Positions 1 to 6,496 of a stretch of 12,809 nt of DNA are shown here, one piece after another; the first letter of the stretch is position 1, and every line of letters begins with the position of its first letter. The stretch covers positions 178,178 through 190,986 of the forward strand of contig FR882208.1 of the NCBI GenBank assembly GCA_000434935.1, written 5' to 3'. The position numbers and the translations under genes are program-made. The notes under the pieces were generated by a model. It saw only the letters and a list, made by a program, of their open reading frames with translations, did not search any database and had not been told where the DNA came from. This DNA is from Bacteroides sp. CAG:709. Its GTDB lineage: Bacteria; Bacteroidota; Bacteroidia; Bacteroidales; UBA932.

Positions 1-327
1 TCTTCCGACCCTAACCTGGGCATTCCTGTCATGTGGAACGACATATCGGAAGCCAGAATGATCGTCGAATATAGTATGCCGGGGTTCCAGATAGAGCCTA
101 GCCAAGGTACGCATTTCTTCCAGAACATCACGTCTCTGGGTGTCGGATATCTCTCCATTGACTCATTGTCAGGTCATGGAAGCATTGATTTCCAGGCCAT
201 CGGCAGCATGGAGCAAGTTTCTTCAATGAAATATGCCACCGTTCTCCGCGCGCCGGAAGAAATAGTGGCATATATAGATCGGAATACGAACCGCGCCGTA
301 GCGGGGATTACTGGAAAAGCTTTATAA
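1..327 (+). CDS. PEP/pyruvate-binding domain protein (PEP synthase-like), C-terminal fragment
   Basis: This is the last 108 codons of a gene that enters from the left edge; the frame is open from base 1 and ends with TAA at 325-327. The fragment begins S-S-D-P-N-L-G-I-P-V and contains the stretch P-S-Q-G-T-H-F-F-Q-N-I-T-S-L-G-V-G-Y. From memory, this resembles the C-terminus of the large Bacteroidetes proteins annotated as PEP/pyruvate-binding or phosphoenolpyruvate synthase-like. Such proteins have an ATP-grasp PEP/pyruvate-binding domain and are thought to interconvert pyruvate and PEP or to transfer phosphate. The catalytic parts lie outside the window, so activity cannot be judged. The 3' end overlaps the convergent GH13 gene by 20 bases. 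The family assignment rests on remembered similarity of the tail only. Confidence 0.65.
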   Translation, partial: SSDPNLGIPVMWNDISEARMIVEYSMPGFQIEPSQGTHFFQNITSLGVGYLSIDSLSGHGSIDFQAIGSMEQVSSMKYATVLRAPEEIVAYIDRNTNRAVAGITGKAL

Positions 328-1939
328 TCACGCCATTGGTTGCCGGAACGTGTACGCTTACCGGCGTCGTATGGTTAAATTCCTCTGATTCAGGCATTTT
401 CATCCAATTGAATGCGTGCTCCGGGATGGAAATTTTCATATCAGCATCGTTCTTGGAGAAATTGCAGACGATGAGCAAGGTTTCGTCCTCGAAGTCACGC
501 AGGAATGCGAAATGCCTGTCGGGATTGAAACCGTCCGAGGCGTAATTGCAATAGCAGAGGTCATAAAACGTCCCCTTGCTGACAGCATTGTCCTCGGCTG
601 CGAATTTCAATGCCTTCCTGTATGTATCCAGCATTGTTTCTTCTTCAGGCGCCAATGCCTCCTTTTCGCCATGAATATATTTGTAAAGTCTTGTCAATGA
701 GGATGGTGCCCACCAGTCGAAGATGCTGGTACGCCCGTCTCTTCCGCTGAATCCTTCATTGTCCATTCCGCGCTCGCCTACCTCTTCGCCGGCATACAGC
801 ATGAAAGGGGCGTTGTTCAGATAAAGGGCGGTGTAGAGCGCCGCGTATGAATTTCTGGCATCACATCCGAAGAAATCAGATGCAAAACGCTGCTCGTCAT
901 GATTTTCCAGGAAATTCAGCATGTATGGCTGCAAGTCGCCCAATGACTGCCAGTTCCATGTTATGCGCTTGGCGGACTGCCAGTCTTCTACCGGAACGCC
1001 GCTGTCCTTTGCGTTCTTCTCGACAATCGCCCTCAATGTATCGTAGATTCCGGATTTGTCGTAGAGAAGGTCGAAGCCGATTTCCCGTATATATTTGGAA
1101 TACAATGTTTTCTGATATACTTCTGCAACGAACAACAGGTCCGGTCGGTCTTTTTTTATCCTGCTTATAAGCCATTTGAAGAAGGCCGGCGGTACGAGTT
1201 CCACCATATCGCAGCGGAATCCGTCCACGCCTTGTCCGGCCCAGAAATTCACGATATCATACATCTTCTCCCAAGTCTCCGTGTGCGTGTCACAGTAGTT
1301 CAATTTGATGGTGTCATACCAGTCGTTTACGCCCGGAGAGGATGTGTATGAATTTCCTGACGCCATTGCTGGCATTTCCATATATGTCTGATTCTGAATG
1401 GGTAGAGCTAGCGGAATGCCTGGATAATAGAAGAAGTCATTGCTGTCTTTCCAGTGTACGGATTTGTCGTCACTCTCCCCCAATGCCGCCATTCCTGTAG
1501 GCGCGGGATGAGCTGCGGCAAATCTGCCATAATCCCTGGCCACATGGTTGGGCACGAAGTCTATAATCACTTTAAGTCCGGCTGCATGAGTCCTCTCCAC
1601 AAGTTTATGGAATTCTTCCATCCGGTTTTCCGGTTCATCAGCCAGATATGGGTTCACATCGTAATAGTCCGTGATGGAATAAGGAGAACCGGCACGTCCC
1701 TTCACCCAGTCCGCAGACGACGGGGTGCATCCGTCGCTGTCTTCCGCTGTCGCGTGTCTGATTATTCCTGTGTACCAGACATGAGAAACACCAAGACTCC
1801 GAAGATACTCCAGAGAGATGGTGTCAATGCTGCTGAACTTTCCGCACCCATTGTCTTTCAGTGCGCCGTTTTTGATGTTTTTTCCTCCAATGTTTCCCCA
1901 AAGACGAGGAAGCATCTGATATATGATGACTTTACCCAT
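308..1939 (-). CDS. GH13 alpha-amylase-family glycoside hydrolase, cytoplasmic
   Basis: The 543-residue protein carries the four conserved regions of GH13 (alpha-amylase clan) enzymes: region I D-F-V-P-N-H at 127-132, region II G-F-R-C-D with the predicted nucleophile Asp244, region III V-A-E-V-Y with the predicted acid/base Glu273, and region IV N-H-D at 346-348 with the transition-state-stabilising Asp348. The barrel is followed by a C-terminal beta domain (about 455-543). All catalytic residues are present, so it should cleave or transfer alpha-glucosidic bonds. The exact substrate (maltodextrin, glycogen or another glucan) cannot be read from the sequence. The N-terminus (M-G-K-V-I-I-Y-Q-M-L-P) lacks a signal peptide, so the enzyme should act in the cytoplasm on stored or imported glucan, unlike secreted or SusG-type amylases. 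It lies downstream of the phosphofructokinase gene on the same strand but behind a terminator, so it probably has its own promoter within 1940-1999. I see no convincing TAnnTTTG box there. Confidence 0.93.
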   Translation of the reverse strand: MGKVIIYQMLPRLWGNIGGKNIKNGALKDNGCGKFSSIDTISLEYLRSLGVSHVWYTGIIRHATAEDSDGCTPSSADWVKGRAGSPYSITDYYDVNPYLADEPENRMEEFHKLVERTHAAGLKVIIDFVPNHVARDYGRFAAAHPAPTGMAALGESDDKSVHWKDSNDFFYYPGIPLALPIQNQTYMEMPAMASGNSYTSSPGVNDWYDTIKLNYCDTHTETWEKMYDIVNFWAGQGVDGFRCDMVELVPPAFFKWLISRIKKDRPDLLFVAEVYQKTLYSKYIREIGFDLLYDKSGIYDTLRAIVEKNAKDSGVPVEDWQSAKRITWNWQSLGDLQPYMLNFLENHDEQRFASDFFGCDARNSYAALYTALYLNNAPFMLYAGEEVGERGMDNEGFSGRDGRTSIFDWWAPSSLTRLYKYIHGEKEALAPEEETMLDTYRKALKFAAEDNAVSKGTFYDLCYCNYASDGFNPDRHFAFLRDFEDETLLIVCNFSKNDADMKISIPEHAFNWMKMPESEEFNHTTPVSVHVPATNGVIIKLFQ

Positions 1940-1999
1940 TTATGTCGTTTATTATGTAAAAACGTCCCCGTTCAACTGCACATTTCATGCCCGAAACGC

Positions 2000-2034
2000 A
2001 AAAAAAAACGTGGACAGCCACGAAGCCGTCCACG
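2000..2034 (-). terminator. Rho-independent terminator after the phosphofructokinase gene
   Basis: Read on the minus strand, a 10-bp stem (CGTGGACGGC paired with GCTGTCCACG, one G-U wobble) closes a 6-base loop and is followed immediately by nine T residues. On the plus strand the same position would be an A-C mismatch and there is no T run, so the element acts on the minus strand. It starts 24 bases after the stop codon of the phosphofructokinase gene and lies 60 bases before the GH13 start codon, separating the two transcription units. Confidence 0.9.
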
Positions 2035-2058
2035 CGTATAATAAAACTCAAAAGCGGA

Positions 2059-3297
2059 TTACCACTCGAGAATCTTCTTGAAATCGTAAACTGAAGGATC
2101 TGCGATACCGAGAGCCTTTACAGCCTCGTAATCCTCAGGTGTCACATAGTGAGCGATGTAATTGTAGTAGTTCTGTGCTGTACCGGCATTGATATCTACG
2201 ATTCTCGGAGGAATCTTGCCTGTCTCAGGATCCTGAAGGTCAGCAAGATAGAGAGGAGAAACATTGCCGTAAGAATCTACGTATACCATGCAGCCGGTCT
2301 TGCCCTCGCTGAACAGCTGGTAAACGCCCATTGCAAGCTCTGTGCAGTATGTAAGGTCATAAGCGACAGGGTCCTGGCAGCGAACGTCGTAACCGATTTC
2401 TACCGGACGGCTCTTTACCTTGAGGCCGATTTTCTTGAACTCTTTTTCGAGAAGCTCATTGAAGAGGACAGCCTTGGAAATCTTGCCGAGTTCCGGATGG
2501 CCGTGCTCGTCGTATGTGAAGTGAACGCCTGCGTCAGCAGCCTCTTTGGCAACTTCCTCATTGTGGAAAAGCCCCTCGGCAGCAACGATAGTACCGTAGT
2601 TGACACCCATGATCTTTCTCTTCAGGATAGCTGAAATGGAAAGGCGGATGATCTTTTCCAGAGTCATCTGAGTCTTGTTGAACATCTCAGGGATGATGGT
2701 CATAGGGCAATGTGTAGCCTCGCCGATACCGAGTGCAAGGCTTCCGCATGTACGGCCCATTGCTGAAATTACCAGCCAGTTGCCTGATGTGCGTGCATCC
2801 TCGTAAATTGTCCTTGCGATGTGAGCGCCCTCGTTCTTCGCAGAATTGTATCCGAATGTCGGAGCGTTTGCCGGAAGAGGAAGGTCATTGTCAATGGTCT
2901 TAGGGCAATGGATGTTCGCGATATGATAATTCTTGGCTGCGAGGAATTTGGAAATTCTATTTGCAGTAGAAGCCGTATCGTCACCACCGATGGTCACGAG
3001 AAGCTTGATGTTGTTGTCTTTGAAGAGGTCGAGGTTGAAATTCTTTTCGAAATCCTCGTCAGTCGGCTTGAAACGGCTCATTTCGAGATATGAACCACCG
3101 CGGTTGAAATAACGGTCAGCTTTGAAGAAGTCGAGTTCCTCTGTGCGGGCGTTCTTGCAGAAAAGTCCTGAATATCCGCCGTGGAGGCCGATTACCCTGT
3201 AACCCTTTGAAAGAAAAGTCTTTGCTACACTCATTGAAACTGAGTTCATTCCCGGGGCAGGACCGCCACCGCACAAGATAATGATTGCGTCTTTCAT
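2059..3297 (-). CDS. pfp: 6-phosphofructokinase, predicted pyrophosphate-dependent
   Basis: The 412-residue protein belongs to the PfkA family. It has an N-terminal phosphate-binding loop (C-G-G-G-P-A-P-G-M-N, 9-18), G-G-D-D-T at 104-108, P-K-T-I-D-N-D at 132-138 with the predicted catalytic base Asp136, M-G-R at 180-182 and I-P-E at 202-204. In the family, ATP-dependent enzymes have Gly where this protein has the second Asp of GGDD (Asp107) and Gly where it has Lys133. The Asp/Lys pair is the established signature of PPi-dependent enzymes. The likely reaction is reversible phosphorylation of fructose 6-phosphate by pyrophosphate in the cytoplasm, serving both glycolysis and gluconeogenesis. 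The start follows an A/T-rich leader without a Shine-Dalgarno site. The gene is transcribed divergently from ligA and ends in its own terminator. Cofactor use is inferred from motifs; the family call is firm. Confidence 0.92.
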   Translation of the reverse strand: MKDAIIILCGGGPAPGMNSVSMSVAKTFLSKGYRVIGLHGGYSGLFCKNARTEELDFFKADRYFNRGGSYLEMSRFKPTDEDFEKNFNLDLFKDNNIKLLVTIGGDDTASTANRISKFLAAKNYHIANIHCPKTIDNDLPLPANAPTFGYNSAKNEGAHIARTIYEDARTSGNWLVISAMGRTCGSLALGIGEATHCPMTIIPEMFNKTQMTLEKIIRLSISAILKRKIMGVNYGTIVAAEGLFHNEEVAKEAADAGVHFTYDEHGHPELGKISKAVLFNELLEKEFKKIGLKVKSRPVEIGYDVRCQDPVAYDLTYCTELAMGVYQLFSEGKTGCMVYVDSYGNVSPLYLADLQDPETGKIPPRIVDINAGTAQNYYNYIAHYVTPEDYEAVKALGIADPSVYDFKKILEW

Positions 3298-3341
3298 CTT
3301 TTTAATAAAATGTTATGAAGTTATATTCGTTTTTCAGCCTG

Positions 3342-3375
3342 CAAAATTATTACTTTTCATCCGATTTTCCACAAA
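3342..3375 (-). promoter_or_regulatory. Predicted promoter of the phosphofructokinase gene (Bacteroidetes -33/-7 type)
   Basis: On the minus strand TAATTTTG (3342-3349) matches the Bacteroidetes -7 consensus TAnnTTTG exactly. A TTTG (3372-3375) lies 22 bases upstream, slightly more than the usual spacing of about 19-21. Transcription would start roughly 35-40 bases before the ATG. Prediction from motif match only. Confidence 0.5.
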
Positions 3376-3383
3376 AATTTGGT

Positions 3384-3391
3384 TAAATTTG
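3384..3391 (+). promoter_or_regulatory. Predicted -7 promoter element of the ligA gene run
   Basis: TAAATTTG matches the Bacteroidetes -7 consensus TAnnTTTG exactly and sits 47 bases before the ligA start codon. No TTTG is found at the expected distance upstream, so the -33 element is absent or divergent. It would drive the six-gene run ligA to ispG. Its position, only 34 bases from the oppositely directed -7 box of the phosphofructokinase gene, means the two promoter footprints overlap. Confidence 0.45.
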
Positions 3392-3438
3392 TACTTTTAG
3401 AGGTATATCCTCGTGTGTATATACATAAATGACGGAAA

Positions 3439-5541
3439 ATGACGCGCCAGCAGGCAGAAAATAGAATACAGGAACTCAGGAAAATTCTCTGGGAAAACAG
3501 CCGCAAGTACTATGTGGAGAATGCTCCGGTCATAAGTGATTATGACTATGACCATCTCATGTATGAACTTGCCGACCTGGAAAACCAATATCCGGATCTG
3601 ATAACTCCGGACTCCCCTACGCGCAAGGTAGGCAGCGATTTGGAAAACAGCGACGAAAACGGAAAGACCGTGCCGTCCGCGCGGAAAGAATTCGCCCAAT
3701 ATCCCCACAAATATCCGATGCTTTCGCTGGGGAACACTTACAATATCGGCGAAATTGAGGATTTCGTGGCGCGAGCGTCCAAAACCATAAGTGCTCCTTT
3801 TACATATTCCTGCGAACTGAAATTTGACGGTACGGCAATCTGCCTGACATATCGTAACGGCGTGTTGTTCAGGGCATTGACCCGAGGCGACGGTGTCATC
3901 GGCGACGACGTTACGGAAAATGTGCGGCACATTTCCAATATTCCTGAAAAACTGCATGGTGCAGGTTATCCGGAAGAATTCGAAATCAGAGGCGAGATCC
4001 TGATGCCGTACAGCGCTTTCGACAAACTCAATGAGGAGAGACTTCAGAATGAGGACCAGCCATTTGCTAATCCGAGAAATGCCGCATCCGGGTCACTGAA
4101 ACTCTTGGATCCGAAAGAAGTAGGAAGGAGAGGACTTTGGTGCACATTGTATCATATCCCGAGCCCGAACGTGAATTTCGCGACACACGACGAAGCGCTG
4201 AATGCTGCCGCATCTTGGGGGCTTCCGGTCTCCGACAAAAGGAGAATCTGCCACAATATCAATGAGATAGAGGCATATATCAATTACTGGGACACGGAGC
4301 GCAAGACCCTTCCGTATGCGACTGACGGAATAGTCATAAAGATCAATGAACTTGCATATCAGACCGAACTTGGATATACCGCCAAATTCCCACGTTGGGC
4401 GGTAGCATTCAAATTCAAGGCTGAACAAGCATTGACGCAGATAAAATCCATTGATTATCAGGTTGGTAGAACAGGAGCTGTGACGCCGGTGGCGAACTTG
4501 GATCCTGTGCAGCTTTCCGGAACTGTCGTCAAGCGCGCGACATTGAACAATGCCGATATGATGGCGCAGATGGACATTCGCGTCGGCGATTATGTCTATG
4601 TCGAAAAAGGCGGAGAAATCATCCCGAAAATTACTGGTGTGGAACTCTCGAAACGCGGTGCGGACGTAGTCAGGCCGGTTTTCCCGACAACATGTCCGGA
4701 CTGCGGCGCTACTTTGGTGAAAGAAGATGACGAGGCCAAATGGTTCTGCCCGAATGTGGATGGCTGTCCTACGCAGATCAAGGGCAGGCTGGTGCATTTC
4801 CTCAGCCGAAAAGCCATGAATGTGATAGCAGGCGAAGCTACCATCGAACAGCTTTATAATCTGGATCTTGTGCGCACTCCTGCTGATTTTTATGACCTCA
4901 GGAAATCCGATCTTTTCCGTATGGAAGGTTGGAAGGAGCGCTCGGCGCAGAGATTTCTGGACAGCCTGAAAGACAGTTTGAAAGTCCCGTTCGAGAGGGT
5001 GCTTTTTGCTCTGGGCATCAGATATGTAGGAGAATCTACGGCCAAGGAAGTCGCAAGATATTTCAAGGACATTGATTCGATAGCAGCGGCGTCCGTTGAG
5101 CAGTTGCTGACGGTACCTGATGTGGGTGGCGTCATCGCTGAAAGCATACACGACTTTTTCCAGAATGAAAAGCATTTGCTTGAGATACAGCGACTTAAAG
5201 CGGATGGCCTAAAGTTGTCCGTAGAAGCTCCAGCGGAAAATCTTTCAGCGGCACTGGCCGGGAAGACTATCGTGATTTCCGGCAATTTCAGCATTTCGAG
5301 GGATGAAATGAAGCATCTTGTTGAACTTCATGGAGGCAAGAACAGCGGCTCCGTCAGCGGCAAGACATCGTATCTGCTGGCAGGAACGAAACCTGGACCG
5401 GAGAAATTGAAGAAGGCTGAACAGCTCGGTGTGCCTGTCATTGACGAGGAAAAGTTCAGGTCGATGCTTCCGGAAGGTGCTCTGCCTGAGGCAGATGAGG
5501 ATGAAAACATTGAACCGGATCTTTTCGGTGGCATGATATGA
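3439..5541 (+). CDS. ligA: NAD-dependent DNA ligase LigA
   Basis: The enzyme seals nicks in duplex DNA during replication and repair, using NAD+ to form a ligase-AMP intermediate. The 700-residue length is close to the family norm. Domains in order: Ia NAD-binding helices (about 1-70, with Y-Y and D-Y-D-Y near 24-37), adenylation domain with K-F-D-G and predicted AMP-accepting Lys128, E-I-R-G-E at 182-186, and K-F-K at 325-327, OB fold (about 330-410), a four-cysteine zinc finger (Cys419, Cys422, Cys437, Cys443), helix-hairpin-helix repeats (about 450-595) and a C-terminal BRCT domain (about 604-680). The tail ends in an acidic stretch. One oddity is a shortened first helix-hairpin-helix loop (N-V-I-A-G-E, 461-466) where the family usually has an I-x-G-L-G-E-like loop. 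The ATG at 3439 gives the expected N-terminus. It is the first gene of the run and divergent from the phosphofructokinase gene. Confidence 0.98.
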   Translation: MTRQQAENRIQELRKILWENSRKYYVENAPVISDYDYDHLMYELADLENQYPDLITPDSPTRKVGSDLENSDENGKTVPSARKEFAQYPHKYPMLSLGNTYNIGEIEDFVARASKTISAPFTYSCELKFDGTAICLTYRNGVLFRALTRGDGVIGDDVTENVRHISNIPEKLHGAGYPEEFEIRGEILMPYSAFDKLNEERLQNEDQPFANPRNAASGSLKLLDPKEVGRRGLWCTLYHIPSPNVNFATHDEALNAAASWGLPVSDKRRICHNINEIEAYINYWDTERKTLPYATDGIVIKINELAYQTELGYTAKFPRWAVAFKFKAEQALTQIKSIDYQVGRTGAVTPVANLDPVQLSGTVVKRATLNNADMMAQMDIRVGDYVYVEKGGEIIPKITGVELSKRGADVVRPVFPTTCPDCGATLVKEDDEAKWFCPNVDGCPTQIKGRLVHFLSRKAMNVIAGEATIEQLYNLDLVRTPADFYDLRKSDLFRMEGWKERSAQRFLDSLKDSLKVPFERVLFALGIRYVGESTAKEVARYFKDIDSIAAASVEQLLTVPDVGGVIAESIHDFFQNEKHLLEIQRLKADGLKLSVEAPAENLSAALAGKTIVISGNFSISRDEMKHLVELHGGKNSGSVSGKTSYLLAGTKPGPEKLKKAEQLGVPVIDEEKFRSMLPEGALPEADEDENIEPDLFGGMI

Positions 5542-5569
5542 TTTGCGGACAGAATAAGACATTGGACGG

Positions 5570-6496
5570 ATGAGAATCAAGGAGAGAATACAGAATTGGA
5601 AAATGTTCCTGTCCGAAGGAATCTGGGACGTGAATTACGAGAACCTTTCGAGGATGCGTGCGCATCTGGTCAAGGATCTCCAGGTGCTGATTATCACCAT
5701 CAAGACATTCTCTGCACAGAAAATAGGATTCCAGGCAGTGGCATTGAGCTTTTTCTGTACGATGGCGGCGGTGCCTTTCATTGCGATAGCATTCTTCATT
5801 ACCGGAGGCCTGGGGCTGGAAGGGACATTGAAAGGGGTTCTGGCTGCGCATATCACTAACCAGCAGGCGATTGACACATTGTTCGGATTCGCGGAAAACA
5901 TCATAAATACGGCGCAGTCCAGTCCGGTGGGGCTTGTCAGTGCGATATTGTTCGCGTGGCTCGTAATCTGGATGATGATGTGCGTGGAATCAGTGTTCAA
6001 CAATGTCTGGAAGGTGAACAAATCCAGAAATTTCCTGAAGCGGATGAGTTTCTACATGGTTATCCTGGTGCTCTCCCCTTTCGTGATTCTGCTTTTCTTC
6101 TCCGGGTCCATCATTTATTCCAATATTCTGGATGTCTTGGTACCCAATCAGATAGCGTTCTCCGACAATATAAAGACGTTCCTCGGATGGCTGATTTTCG
6201 CCGTAGTTTCAGTGTTCACGTTCTCGGCGATGTACAAGTTCATCCCGAACCATATCGTCAATTACCGCAATGCACTTAAGGCCGCCCTGTTTTCCGGCCC
6301 TGTTTTCACTGCCATGCAATACCTTTTTCTGGAAACGCAGATATTCGTATCCAGACTAAATACAATATATGGCGCGGTAGCAGCTATACCGCTATTTATG
6401 TTCTGGCTCAACTTCGGATGGTTCATAATCCTCATCGGTGCTGAATTCTCCTATGCTTTCCAGAACGTTGACAATTATAATCTTGACACAAAATGA
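5570..6496 (+). CDS. YihY/BrkB-family inner-membrane protein
   Basis: The 308-residue protein has about six hydrophobic segments (roughly 53-78, 119-138, 160-183, 203-224, 235-255 and 264-293). It carries family hallmarks of YihY/virulence factor BrkB proteins (UPF0761, formerly mis-annotated ribonuclease BN): F-Q-A-V-A-L-S-F-F near 54-62, a conserved segment ending F-N-N-V-W at 143-147, Y-K-F-I-P-N near 222-227, and Y-G-A-V-A-A-I-P-L-F-M-F-W in the last hydrophobic stretch. It should sit in the cytoplasmic membrane with an N-terminal cytoplasmic helix. The molecular role of the family is not settled; transport has been suggested but I cannot support a substrate. It begins 28 bases after ligA, and its stop overlaps the rel start in an ATGA, so the two are probably translationally coupled. 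Confidence 0.9.
   Translation: MRIKERIQNWKMFLSEGIWDVNYENLSRMRAHLVKDLQVLIITIKTFSAQKIGFQAVALSFFCTMAAVPFIAIAFFITGGLGLEGTLKGVLAAHITNQQAIDTLFGFAENIINTAQSSPVGLVSAILFAWLVIWMMMCVESVFNNVWKVNKSRNFLKRMSFYMVILVLSPFVILLFFSGSIIYSNILDVLVPNQIAFSDNIKTFLGWLIFAVVSVFTFSAMYKFIPNHIVNYRNALKAALFSGPVFTAMQYLFLETQIFVSRLNTIYGAVAAIPLFMFWLNFGWFIILIGAEFSYAFQNVDNYNLDTK

Noticed and set aside
1940..1999. A separate promoter for the GH13 gene
   Set aside because: One is expected behind the terminator, and a TTG followed by TACATAAT/TAATAAAC can be seen on the minus strand, but neither box matches TAnnTTTG well enough to list.
1454..2041. A 195-codon plus-strand frame antisense to the GH13 gene and running through the terminator
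   Set aside because: It overlaps conserved GH13 coding sequence and ends in residues encoded by the terminator A run and stem; no start context or family resemblance.
4093..5175. A 360-codon open frame on the minus strand opposite ligA
   Set aside because: It is antisense to the conserved catalytic and zinc-finger parts of LigA, with a His/Arg/Cys-rich composition and no recognisable motif.
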